Positions 24,879-33,084 of a stretch of DNA of 64,000 nucleotides are shown here, piece after piece. The translations under genes were made by a program, and so were the position numbers. Under the pieces are notes generated by a model. It did no database searches. It worked only from the letters and a program-made list of their open reading frames with translations, and had not been told where the DNA came from. Where the stretch lies: assembly GCF_026625885.1 (NCBI RefSeq), contig NZ_CP113068.1:5704001-5768000 (forward strand), read 5' to 3'. How positions within the stretch are numbered: the stretch's first letter is position 1; each line of letters begins with the position of its first letter. This stretch comes from Roseateles sp. SL47 (GTDB taxonomy: Bacteria > Pseudomonadota > Gammaproteobacteria > Burkholderiales > Burkholderiaceae_C).

Positions 24879-24938
24879 GACAGGGTCTCCATTCATCCAA
24901 AGAGAATGCATTACATAATGGCAAATATAGCCGACGGC

Positions 24939-24954
24939 GTTGAATTTATTCAAC
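24939..24954. promoter_or_regulatory. Palindromic candidate IclR operator
   Basis: GTTGAAT-TT-ATTCAAC is a perfect inverted repeat in an AT-rich patch between the divergent MBL and iclR genes. A weaker inverted repeat CATTA-CA-TAATG (24909-24920) lies beside it and may overlap a promoter. IclR regulators of homogentisate genes bind palindromes of similar length. Confidence 0.55.
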
Positions 24955-25008
24955 AATGCTGAAAGTGGGGCCTTGCGCCCGAGACCTTGCAGCGTGAGGC
25001 CGCAGCGA

Positions 25009-25908
25009 ATGAGGCTGTCAGACGTCAGACCAGCGATGAGCATCGAAGACCAGACCGAAGACCGGAGTGACCGTGGTGACCGGGGTGACAGTGCCGAGCG
25101 GGGGGATGACCGGCGGGGCATCCAGAGCATTGAAGTTGGCGGCCGGCTGCTGAAGGCGGCTGCCGCGCAGGGGCATCCGTTACCGCTGAAAACCCTGTCG
25201 CAGGCGGCGGAAATGAGCGCCGCGAAGGCCCATCCGTATCTGGTGAGCTTTTGCAAACTGGGGTTGATGAGCCAGGACCCGACCACGGGCTATTACGGCC
25301 TGGGGCCGCTGGCCATGGAAATGGGGCTGATCGGCATCCAGCAGGTGGACCCGATCCGCTTGGCCTCTGCGGCGCTGGACACCCTGGCCACCGAGTTGGG
25401 CCACACCGTGGCCATTGCCGTGTGGGGTTCGCATGGAGCCACCATCGTGCGGACGGCGGCCTCACCGGCCCCCATCCATGTGACGATGCGCCATGGCACG
25501 GTGGTGTCGTTGTGGAACACCGCCTCCGGGCCGCTGTTTGCCGCCTACCGCCCGCTCGATGAGGTGAAGGCTTTATGGGCCGACTTCCAGCGCCTGGGCG
25601 ACATGGACCTCACCCGCCGCCCCGGCAGCCGTGCGCCGGAAACGCCTGCGCCCACCTGGGATCAGTTTGTCGGCCTGCTGGCCGAAGTTCGGGGCCGGGG
25701 CATGCACCGGTCGGTGGACAGCATCGTGGAAGGCGTGAGTGCGCTGGCGGTGCCAGTGTTTGATAGCGAGACGCAACTGGCCCTGTCGCTCACGGCCATC
25801 GGCCCCTCCGGCGCTTTTGATGCCAGTTGGGAGGGATGGATCGCCACGCGGCTGCAGGCAGCAGCCCAGGACCTGATGCGCCAAATGGGTGGGAGAGCAC
25901 CATGCTGA
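25009..25908 (+). CDS. IclR-family transcriptional regulator
   Basis: A 299-residue regulator. A winged helix at about 38-95 (SIEVGGRLLKAAAAQGHPLPLK, SAAKAHPYLVSFCKLGL) precedes the IclR effector domain (LGHTVAIAVWGSHGATIVRT, GTVVSLWNTASGPLFAAY, SIVEGVSALAVPVFD). Before the helix is an acidic, low-complexity stretch rich in Asp and Arg. Placed between two catabolic units, it probably controls both, like HmgR (inference). ATG 25009 is backed by GTGAGG; ATG 25036 is the alternative. It overlaps maiA by 7 bp. Confidence 0.88.
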   Translation: MRLSDVRPAMSIEDQTEDRSDRGDRGDSAERGDDRRGIQSIEVGGRLLKAAAAQGHPLPLKTLSQAAEMSAAKAHPYLVSFCKLGLMSQDPTTGYYGLGPLAMEMGLIGIQQVDPIRLASAALDTLATELGHTVAIAVWGSHGATIVRTAASPAPIHVTMRHGTVVSLWNTASGPLFAAYRPLDEVKALWADFQRLGDMDLTRRPGSRAPETPAPTWDQFVGLLAEVRGRGMHRSVDSIVEGVSALAVPVFDSETQLALSLTAIGPSGAFDASWEGWIATRLQAAAQDLMRQMGGRAPC

Positions 25909-26543
25909 CCTTGCACACTTACTTCCGCAGTTCAGCGGCCTTCCGGGTGCGGATTGCGCTCAAGCTCAAGGGGCTGGCCTACGAGAGCATCCCGGTGCAT
26001 CTGGTGCGCGGGGGTGGGGAGCATCATCAGGCCACCTTCAAGGCGCTGAACCCGTCGGAACTGCTCCCGGTGCTGCAGACGGAAGGACGGGTGCTGACGC
26101 AGTCGCTGAGCATCCTGGAGTTTCTGGAGGAGCGATATCCGCAGCCCCCCTTGCTGCCGGGCTCCGCAGAAGACCGGGCCTTCATCCGCAGCCTGGCACT
26201 GGATGTCGCCTGCGAAATCCACCCGGTGAACAACCTGCGGGTGCTGCAGCATCTGACGGCCAGTTTCGGCGCCAGCGATGACCAGCGGCGCGCGTGGGTG
26301 CAGCATTGGATTCAGCTGGGCTTTGCCTCGATCGAGCAACGGTTGCCGCAGAACGCCAGCGGCTTTTGCGTTGGGGATCAAGCCACGATGGCGGATGTGG
26401 TGCTGGTGCCGCAGGTGTTTAATGCACTGCGGTTCGGCGTTGCGCTGGATGCGTATCCCCGTATTGAACGGGTGTGGACGCATTGCATGGCGCTCCCGGC
26501 CTTTGAGGCCGCATCGCCGGGGCGGCAAGGGGATGCGGAGTAG
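25902..26543 (+). CDS. maiA: Maleylacetoacetate isomerase
   Basis: A 213-residue zeta-class glutathione transferase that isomerises maleylacetoacetate to fumarylacetoacetate, the step between HmgA and FahA. It has the zeta signature YFRSSAAFRVRIALKLKGL (SSxxxRVRIAL), NPSELLPVL, QSLSILEFLEERYP and EIHPVNNLRVL. Co-translated with the regulator. Its stop abuts the stop of the opposing sugar kinase gene. Confidence 0.95.
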   Translation: MLTLHTYFRSSAAFRVRIALKLKGLAYESIPVHLVRGGGEHHQATFKALNPSELLPVLQTEGRVLTQSLSILEFLEERYPQPPLLPGSAEDRAFIRSLALDVACEIHPVNNLRVLQHLTASFGASDDQRRAWVQHWIQLGFASIEQRLPQNASGFCVGDQATMADVVLVPQVFNALRFGVALDAYPRIERVWTHCMALPAFEAASPGRQGDAE

Positions 26544-27587
26544 CTACACCACCCGCCCCTGCGCCCGATGCTCCACCGCCCAAGCGCTGGCCACGTCCCA
26601 GCTCGGTGGCACGCAACCCTGCTCTTGCACGCACAAACTCGCGCTGGCCAGCGCGTGTCGCAGCGCGCGCTGGCAGGTCTCGGCGGACAGACCCGCCAGT
26701 TCCCGCGCAAAGTGCGTCGCCGCCGATGCCTGCGCCTGCCGCAGCAGGAAGGCCAGCAAACCCGCCAGGAAGCTGTCCCCCGCCCCCACCGTGTCCACCA
26801 CCCTCAGCGGCGCCGCTTCCTTGGCAAAGCACCCGGCGCCCGAGCGCTGCAGCAGCCACGCGCCCTCCGCCCCCAGCGTCAGCGCCAGCAATTCACAGGC
26901 CGGGTTGTCTTCCAGCAGCCAGCGGGCACGGTCCAGCACATCCTTGCCGGGCACATCCAGGTGGTGCAGGTCTTCATCGCTGACCTTGATGATGTGGGCA
27001 TGCGCCAGCGCCGCATGCACCGCCACCCGGTAGGTCTGCAGGTCCGGCATGACCGAGGGCCGGAGATTGGCATCCACCACCACACAGCGGCCCGCCGCGC
27101 GTTGTGCCTGCAGCCAGGGCAGATACAGCGCCGTATCCCGTGCATCCAGCGCCAGCGCGCCGCTGCAGACCACCTGCAGCCCGGGCAGCGCCTGGCAGGC
27201 GGCGTTGAGCCCGGCGGCGGTAATGGCCCGGTCCGCCACGCCCTCACGGTAGAAGGCGTAGTCCGGGTGCCCCTGGGCATCGAGGTTCACCACCGCCAGC
27301 GAGGTGACCTGCGGCACCGCTTCCGGCACCGCCAGTTGCACACCATCAGCCTTCAGTTGGGCTGTGAGCTCGCGGCCAAACCGGTCGCGGGACAAGGGGT
27401 TGAGATAGTGCGTGCCCACCCCTTGACGCGACAGCGCCCGGCTCAGGTTGTAGAGCGCACCGCCCAGGCAAGGCAGATAGCTGCCGTCCTCACGCCGGAT
27501 GAGGTCGATCAGCGCCTCTCCGGCCACCGCCACCTGAAGGGTGGAAGGGTCGTGCGACGACGGTTGGGGGGAAGGATCTTGAGTCAT
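26544..27587 (-). CDS. PfkB-family sugar kinase (probable fructokinase)
   Basis: A 347-residue ribokinase-fold kinase. The N-terminal PfkB signature appears as GGALYNLSRALSRQG and the C-terminal one as VDTVGAGDSFLAGLLAFL, containing the catalytic Asp. VAVAGEALIDLIRREDGSYLPCLGGA is fructokinase-like. As the last gene of the polyol operon it would phosphorylate the ketose formed by the dehydrogenase (fructose if the substrate is mannitol or sorbitol); this is inference. ATG 27587 is chosen because the family fold starts shortly after it. Confidence 0.87.
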   Translation of the reverse strand: MTQDPSPQPSSHDPSTLQVAVAGEALIDLIRREDGSYLPCLGGALYNLSRALSRQGVGTHYLNPLSRDRFGRELTAQLKADGVQLAVPEAVPQVTSLAVVNLDAQGHPDYAFYREGVADRAITAAGLNAACQALPGLQVVCSGALALDARDTALYLPWLQAQRAAGRCVVVDANLRPSVMPDLQTYRVAVHAALAHAHIIKVSDEDLHHLDVPGKDVLDRARWLLEDNPACELLALTLGAEGAWLLQRSGAGCFAKEAAPLRVVDTVGAGDSFLAGLLAFLLRQAQASAATHFARELAGLSAETCQRALRHALASASLCVQEQGCVPPSWDVASAWAVEHRAQGRVV

Positions 27588-27660
27588 GGAGTGACGGCCC
27601 TCGGAGGCCAACTGAAACTGGAATGCGGAAGCTGGGACGCGGAAGCTGGGAGCCGCGGGC

Positions 27661-28590
27661 CTATCGAGCCCCGAAGCGACCCGCCGCCTGCTTGCGGTAT
27701 TCACTGGGCGTCATGCCCTTGATGTCCAGAAAGCGGCGATTGAAATTGGCCATGTTGTTGAAGCCCACTTCGTAGGCGATGTGGGTGATGTAGCGCTCCG
27801 ATTCCTGCAGCAGTTGGCAGGCCCGGTTGACGCGGATGAGATTCACGAAGTCGGTGAAGGTGTTGCCGGTGGCCCGCCGGAAGAAGCGGGAGAAGCGGCT
27901 TTCTGTCATGCCCAGTTCGCGGGCCAGGTCAGCCGCCGAGACGGGGGCTGCCAGGTTGTCGGTGATGCGGCTCACCACGGCATTGATCTGCGCCAGTTGC
28001 GTGTCGCTGTCTTCGCTTTGCAATTGGGCGCTGGAGAGCAGCCGGAAGTCGGTGCAGCGCGCCAGCTCGCTCATCCAGTTGCAGAACGCCGCAAAACGGG
28101 CGAGCCCCTGGCTGGACTTGATGCGCTGCCAATGCTCCGTCGCCTGCGCCTGCAGCCCGAAGAATTCGATGCCGTGCCGCGCCCGCTCCAGCAGCGGCAG
28201 CACCTCGCGCAGCTCGGCAATCCCTTCGCAGGCGGCGGCCAACGGCTCATGCGGAAATTGCACCACCAGGTCGCGCTGCGGGTAACCCGCCTCCGGCACG
28301 TCCATGCTGATCCAGTTGTGGGGCAGCCGCGGGCCGGTGAGCACCAGTTGGCCAGGCTGGAACTGGCCGATCCAATCACCGACGAACACCTTGCCCGATG
28401 ACGCGGTGATCAGGTGCAGCTCGTATTCGTCGTGGTAGTGCCAGCGGGCCAGCGGCGTGGGAAAACCGTGCGAGAGGCAGCGGATGAACCCGGCCGTTTC
28501 AGGCGGCTCATAACCCAGCTCGGGCGAACGCGAGAAAGCATGCTCAAGCTCGGGCTTGGTCTGGCGCGGCAAGGCATGAAGCGAAGACAT
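27661..28590 (-). CDS. AraC-family regulator of the polyol operon
   Basis: A 309-residue regulator with an N-terminal cupin-like sensing domain (WHYHDEYELHLITASSGKVFVGDW) and a C-terminal double helix-turn-helix (SAADLARELGMTESRFSRFFR, ITHIAYEVGFNNMANFNRRF, GMTPSEYRKQ). ATG 28590 has GGGAG five bases upstream. It lies inside the operon, between the dehydrogenase and kinase genes, and likely activates it in response to a polyol. Confidence 0.9.
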   Translation of the reverse strand: MSSLHALPRQTKPELEHAFSRSPELGYEPPETAGFIRCLSHGFPTPLARWHYHDEYELHLITASSGKVFVGDWIGQFQPGQLVLTGPRLPHNWISMDVPEAGYPQRDLVVQFPHEPLAAACEGIAELREVLPLLERARHGIEFFGLQAQATEHWQRIKSSQGLARFAAFCNWMSELARCTDFRLLSSAQLQSEDSDTQLAQINAVVSRITDNLAAPVSAADLARELGMTESRFSRFFRRATGNTFTDFVNLIRVNRACQLLQESERYITHIAYEVGFNNMANFNRRFLDIKGMTPSEYRKQAAGRFGAR

Positions 28591-28611
28591 GAACACTCCC
28601 AGGGTTTGAGA

Positions 28612-30030
28612 TCAGGGCTTGGCAGCACCGCTGTGGTCGGCGACAAACTGACTGACCTTCGCCGATGCGTCACGCAGTGCCTGCACCAGCCGCGGATCAC
28701 CGGCCAATTCTCCCCACAACACCTGGTCCGCCGCAAAGGCCGCGACCGGATCGGCCGCTTCACAGAGGGCATGTGCCGCAGCGGGGTCCATGGCCTGATC
28801 CTGGTAAGTGTAGGGAATCCGGCCTTCATGCCAGCGCTTCAGATAGGCCAGGAACAAGGCCGGCAGCACCGCCACGCTTTGAATGCCCTGCCCGCGCGCC
28901 AGCCGCTCACGGAGGGTGGGTGCAATGAAGCCGGGAATCTTGCTGAAACCGTCCATCGCCACACGCTGGTTGGTGTCGGCGATGGCAGGATTGCCAAAGC
29001 GTTCCAGCACCACGTCGCGATAGGCCGCCAGATCGATCGGGCTGGGCTGCAGCACCGGGATGGCGTCGTCGGTGGCGTAGTTGTAGGCCAGCCGAAGAAT
29101 GGCCGGGTCATGCGTGCCTTCATGGATAAAGCGGTAGCCCACCAGGGTGCCGGCCCAGGCGATGCAGCTGTGAGTGGCATTGAGCAGGCGGATCTTGGCT
29201 TCCTCATAGGGGGCCACCGAATCCACCAGTTCCACGCCCACACGCTCCCAGGCCGGGCGGCCGTTGATGAAGCGGTCTTCAATCACCCACTGGATGAAGC
29301 TTTCGCCCATCAGCGCGGCGCCATCCTGGCGGCCGGTGGCAGCTTGCACCCGTTGAGCCACTTCCGCCGTGGGGCGCGGAGTGATGCGGTCCACCATGGC
29401 ATTGGGGCTGGTGGTGTGCGCTTCAATCCACTGCGCCAGCGCGTCGTCGCCCAACGCCCGCACGAATTGCAGCAGACCGCTGCGCGAGCGCTCGCCGTTG
29501 TGGCGCAGGTTGTCGCAGTTCAGCAGCGTCACATCCCCGGCGCCGGCCTTCATGCGGGCTCGCAGCAAGGTCGTCAGCGCCCCATACAAGGTGCTGCCGG
29601 CGCGGCCTTGCTGCAGGGCGGCCAGATCGGCCTTGAGATCCGGGGCGCTGTCCCAGTCGAGCTGATGGCGGCTGTCCAGGTAATAACCGGCTTCGGTGAC
29701 GGTGAAGGAAATGATGCGGGTGCCCGGCTCGGCGGCAATGGCCACCAGGCCCGCCAGATCTTCCGTCCAGGGCACCACAGTGCGGATGGATTCGATCCAG
29801 GTGTAGATGCGCTCGCTCTGGGCCGTGACCGTTTCGAGCGTGTAGGCGCCGCCCTGCGCTTGAAGGGCGGCGATGGTTTCGGGCATGTCCGGCCGCAGAT
29901 TGCCGCCGGCCAGCACCCACTGGGTGTCGCCCAGCTGATGCAGCTCATGCAGATAGACCGCCTGATGGGCCCGGTGGAAGGAACCCAGGCCCAGATGCAG
30001 GATGGTGAGCGTGTCTTGAACAGTGGTCAT
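28612..30030 (-). CDS. dalD: Mannitol/D-arabinitol dehydrogenase family polyol dehydrogenase
   Basis: A 472-residue long-chain polyol dehydrogenase using NAD. Much of it matches what I recall of Klebsiella D-arabinitol 4-dehydrogenase: LGLGSFHRAHQAVYLHEL, SFTVTEAGYYL, TLLNCDNLRHNGE, PNAMVDRITPRP, VAPYEEAKIRLLNATHSCIAWAGTL and DTNQRVAMDGFSKIP. The Lys in EEAKIRLLN and the two Asn/His positions near it are the family active site. D-arabinitol would give xylulose, mannitol fructose; the neighbouring fructokinase argues for a mannitol role, so substrate is open. Confidence 0.85.
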   Translation of the reverse strand: MTTVQDTLTILHLGLGSFHRAHQAVYLHELHQLGDTQWVLAGGNLRPDMPETIAALQAQGGAYTLETVTAQSERIYTWIESIRTVVPWTEDLAGLVAIAAEPGTRIISFTVTEAGYYLDSRHQLDWDSAPDLKADLAALQQGRAGSTLYGALTTLLRARMKAGAGDVTLLNCDNLRHNGERSRSGLLQFVRALGDDALAQWIEAHTTSPNAMVDRITPRPTAEVAQRVQAATGRQDGAALMGESFIQWVIEDRFINGRPAWERVGVELVDSVAPYEEAKIRLLNATHSCIAWAGTLVGYRFIHEGTHDPAILRLAYNYATDDAIPVLQPSPIDLAAYRDVVLERFGNPAIADTNQRVAMDGFSKIPGFIAPTLRERLARGQGIQSVAVLPALFLAYLKRWHEGRIPYTYQDQAMDPAAAHALCEAADPVAAFAADQVLWGELAGDPRLVQALRDASAKVSQFVADHSGAAKP

Positions 30031-30051
30031 GGCAGTGAGGGGTGGGGGGGG

Positions 30052-31095
30052 TCAGTGCGCGGCGCTTTGCACCACGCGGCCAGCGCTGTCGAACCAATGG
30101 GCCTGGTCGGTGGCGACGTTGACGGAGACGTCGTCGCCCGCCTGCAGCCGGGTGCGTTCGCTCTGGCGCGCTACCAGTTGAGCGCCCTCAGCGGTGCGCA
30201 CATACAGCAGGGTTTCGGCGCCGAGTGCTTCCACCAGCTCCACCCGCCCCGCCACGGCGCCCTGCCCCTTGGGCAGCACGCTCACCGCCTCGGGACGCAA
30301 GCCGATGGCGCCCTCCGCAGTCGACAGCGGGCCTTGCTGCCGCATGCTGGCCGGCAATTGCCCGGCCGGCACCACATTCATCTGCGGCGTGCCGATGAAC
30401 TGGGCCACGAATTGATTGGCGGGACGGTCGTACAGCTCCAGCGGCGTGCCGACCTGTTCGATCAGACCGTCACGCAACACCACCACGCGGTCGGCCAGGG
30501 TCATCGCCTCGACCTGGTCATGGGTCACATAGATGGTGGTGGCGCCCAGCTCGCGATGCAGCTTGGCGATCTCCACCCGGGTCTGGCCGCGCAGGGCGGC
30601 ATCCAGGTTGGACAGTGGCTCGTCAAACAGGAAGACCTTGGGCGCCCGCACAATGGCGCGGCCGATGGCCACACGCTGGCGCTGGCCGCCGGACAGCTCC
30701 TTGGGGGTGCGTTCCAGATAGGCGGTGAGGTTGAGCGTGGTGGCGGCGCGCTCCACCTTCTCGCGGATGACGGCCGGGTCCACCTTGGCCAGCTTGAGCG
30801 CAAAGCTCATGTTCTCGTACACGCTCATGTGGGGATAGAGCGCATAGCTCTGGAACACCATCGCGAGGTCGCGTTTGCTGGAGGGAAGGTCGGTGATGTC
30901 CCGACCATCCAGCGCCAGCGTGCCGCCGTCGATGCCTTCCAGGCCGGCGATCAGCCGCAGCAGTGTGGACTTGCCGCAGCCCGAAGGCCCGACGAAGACG
31001 ATGAACTCGCCCTTGTTGATGGTGAGGTCGATGCCCTTGATGGCGCGATGGCGGCCAAAGAATTTTTCGACGCCGCGCAGTTGAAGGTAGGCCAT
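30052..31095 (-). CDS. Polyol/sugar ABC importer ATPase (UgpC/MalK type)
   Basis: A 347-residue ATPase of the MalK/UgpC/SmoK group. Walker A is GPSGCGKST (36-44), followed by the Q-loop MVFQSYALYPHMSV, signature LSGGQRQRVAIGRA, Walker B VFLFDEPLSNLD and H-loop THDQ. A C-terminal TOBE domain (about 235-347) may allow regulation. It energises the two permeases just upstream in the operon. Confidence 0.93.
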   Translation of the reverse strand: MAYLQLRGVEKFFGRHRAIKGIDLTINKGEFIVFVGPSGCGKSTLLRLIAGLEGIDGGTLALDGRDITDLPSSKRDLAMVFQSYALYPHMSVYENMSFALKLAKVDPAVIREKVERAATTLNLTAYLERTPKELSGGQRQRVAIGRAIVRAPKVFLFDEPLSNLDAALRGQTRVEIAKLHRELGATTIYVTHDQVEAMTLADRVVVLRDGLIEQVGTPLELYDRPANQFVAQFIGTPQMNVVPAGQLPASMRQQGPLSTAEGAIGLRPEAVSVLPKGQGAVAGRVELVEALGAETLLYVRTAEGAQLVARQSERTRLQAGDDVSVNVATDQAHWFDSAGRVVQSAAH

Positions 31096-31142
31096 GACAG
31101 TGGTTCCTGAAATCTGGACTGCAAAAAGTCGGAGGGGGCGGC

Positions 31143-31979
31143 TTACTTGACAGCGCCGAAGGTGAGGCCTTGCACCAGCTGCTTCTGGCTGAACCAGCCA
31201 AACACAACGATGGGTGCAATGGCCATCAGCGAGGCCGCGGACAGCTTGGCCCAGAACAGGCCTTCGGGGCTGGAGTAGGAGGCGATCAGCGTGGCCAGCG
31301 TGCCGGCCTTGGCGGCGCTGAGGTTGAGGCTCCAGAAGGCTTCATTCCACGACAGCACCAGGCACAGCAGCCCGGTGGAGGCAATGCCGCCCATGCCCAG
31401 CGGCAGCAGCACCAGCCGCACTTCCTGCCACAGGGTGGTGCCGTCCATGCGGGCGGCCTCCAGGATCTCCGGCGGGATGTCCTTGAAGTGGGAATACAGC
31501 ATCCACACCATGATGGGCAGGTTGGACAGCGCAAAGACGATGATCAACGCCAGTTGCGTATCCAGCAGATGGCTCTTCTGCGCCAGCACGTAGATGGGGA
31601 CCAGTGCACCGACGGCCGGCATCATCTTGGTGGAGAGCATCCACATCAGGATGTCGCGGGTGTATTTGCTGCGGAAGAAGGCCATGGCGTAGGCGGCTGG
31701 TGCGGCCAGCAGCAGGCCGAGCAAGGTGGAGCACACGCTGGTGATCACCGAGTTCTTCGCATAGAGCAGGTAATCGCTGCGGGCCTGCACCTCATGGAAG
31801 TTCTCCAGGGTGGGGGAGAACAGCAGCAGCGGGGGCACGGCAATGGCCTGCAACTCCGACTTGAAGGCGGTGAGGAACAGCCATCCGAGCGGAAAGAACA
31901 GCAGCAGGGCGACGGCCCAGGCCGTGGCGGCACGCAGGGCCTGGGCCACGGGGAAGGCGGAACGACGACGGGAGGTCAT
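31143..31979 (-). CDS. Polyol/sugar ABC importer permease (MalG/SmoG type)
   Basis: A 278-residue inner-membrane permease with six helices. The EAA loop that contacts the ATPase is EILEAARMDGTTLWQEVRLVLLPL. The C-terminal GAVK ending is typical of polyol permeases of this type. It starts 12 bp after the partner permease. Confidence 0.9.
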   Translation of the reverse strand: MTSRRRSAFPVAQALRAATAWAVALLLFFPLGWLFLTAFKSELQAIAVPPLLLFSPTLENFHEVQARSDYLLYAKNSVITSVCSTLLGLLLAAPAAYAMAFFRSKYTRDILMWMLSTKMMPAVGALVPIYVLAQKSHLLDTQLALIIVFALSNLPIMVWMLYSHFKDIPPEILEAARMDGTTLWQEVRLVLLPLGMGGIASTGLLCLVLSWNEAFWSLNLSAAKAGTLATLIASYSSPEGLFWAKLSAASLMAIAPIVVFGWFSQKQLVQGLTFGAVK

Positions 31980-31991
31980 GCGGGGCGCTCC

Positions 31992-32852
31992 TTATTTGTC
32001 CAGGTTCTTGCCGACCAGGCGGATCAGGAACACGGCGGCGACGTTGGCCAGCAGCACGGCGAACAGGGCGCCGGCGGAAGCCACGCCGGCATCGAAGTTC
32101 AGCAGGGCCTGCTTGAAGATGAGGAAGGTGACATTGGTGCTGGCGTCGCCGGGTCCGCCGCCGGTGGTGGTGTAGATCTCGGCGAAGACGCTCAGCAGGA
32201 AGATCAGCTCGATCATCACCACCACGGCGATGGAGCGGCCGAGGTGCGGCAGGTAGAGGTGGCGCAGTTGCTGGAGGTAGGTGGCGCCGTCCATGCGGGC
32301 GGCTTCGAGCTGTTCATGGTCCATGCTTTGCAGCGCGGTCATGAAGATGAGGGCGGCGAAGGGCAGCCACTGCCAGGACACCATCACGATGACGGAGAAC
32401 AGCGGGTGGTCGGTGAGCCAGTCGACGGGTTGGGCGCCGAAGAACATCCACACCTGGGCGAGTACGCCGTAGATGGGGTTCATCATCATGTTCTTCCACA
32501 ACAGGGCGTTGACGGTGGGCATGACGAAGAACGGGGAGATCAGCAGCACGCGCACGATGCCGCGTCCTGGGAAGGGGTTGTTGACCAGCAGCGCGATGAG
32601 CACACCCAGCACCACGGTGGCCAGGATCACGCTGCCCAGCAGCAGGCCGGTATTGACCACGGCGGTGCCGAAAGACGGGTCGGTGATGAAGAACTCGAAG
32701 TTCTCGAATCCTGCAAAGCCCGACTGATCGGGCTGCATGAGGTTGTAGCGGATGAACGAGAAATAGATCGTCATCCCCAGCGGCACGATCATCCAGAGGA
32801 AGAGCGTGGTCATGGCCGGGGCCAACAACAGACGGGGGAGCAGGCGTTTCAT
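31992..32852 (-). CDS. Polyol/sugar ABC importer permease (MalF/SmoF type)
   Basis: A 286-residue inner-membrane permease with six helices; EAA loop EQLEAARMDGATYLQQLRHLYLPHL, and the family YTTTGGGPGDASTNVTFLIFK segment. With the SmoG-type partner it forms the pore. Separated from the upstream binding-protein gene by 230 bp that contain a long inverted repeat. Confidence 0.9.
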   Translation of the reverse strand: MKRLLPRLLLAPAMTTLFLWMIVPLGMTIYFSFIRYNLMQPDQSGFAGFENFEFFITDPSFGTAVVNTGLLLGSVILATVVLGVLIALLVNNPFPGRGIVRVLLISPFFVMPTVNALLWKNMMMNPIYGVLAQVWMFFGAQPVDWLTDHPLFSVIVMVSWQWLPFAALIFMTALQSMDHEQLEAARMDGATYLQQLRHLYLPHLGRSIAVVVMIELIFLLSVFAEIYTTTGGGPGDASTNVTFLIFKQALLNFDAGVASAGALFAVLLANVAAVFLIRLVGKNLDK

Positions 32853-32958
32853 CGGAATCCTGGACTCAACAACAGGGGGTCGAGGGGGCCACGAGGCGAG
32901 TTCGCGAGACAGCGAGGCGGTGAGGCGGTGAGGCGTCGAGACGATGTAGCCACTGAGG

Positions 32959-33084
32959 GAACAAGTGGCTGGCAGGCGTAGCGAGCGGTCCGAGGTGCCG
33001 GTGCTGTACCGGAGCCGTACTCCTGTACGGCGAGGAACACCACCGGCAGATCGGACCGCGCAGTAGCCTGACGGCTACTTGTTC
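32959..33084 (-). promoter_or_regulatory. 126-nt imperfect inverted repeat between binding-protein and permease genes
   Basis: Left arm from GAACAAGTGGCTGG and right arm ending CGGCTACTTGTTC pair over nearly their whole length, with a central perfect hairpin GCCGTAC-TCCT-GTACGGC (33014-33031). The repeat begins at the binding-protein stop codon. A smaller competing hairpin AGTAGCC-TGAC-GGCTACT (33062-33079) lies within one arm. No T-run follows on the minus strand, so it resembles an mRNA-stabilising or polarity element, as at malE-malF, rather than a simple terminator. Confidence 0.75.

Noticed and set aside
28414..31110. An 898-codon open frame on the plus strand
   Set aside because: It lies antisense to the dehydrogenase and ABC ATPase genes, is His/Gln/Arg-rich as expected from reversed GC-rich codons, and has no recognisable motif.
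31170..32981. A 603-codon plus-strand frame opposite the permease genes
   Set aside because: Composition (Gly/Gln/His/Glu) is a shadow of hydrophobic codons on the other strand; the permeases are clearly real.
32959..33084. Insertion sequence end or MITE
   Set aside because: No flanking target duplication visible and one end coincides with the binding-protein stop; kept as an inverted repeat element only.
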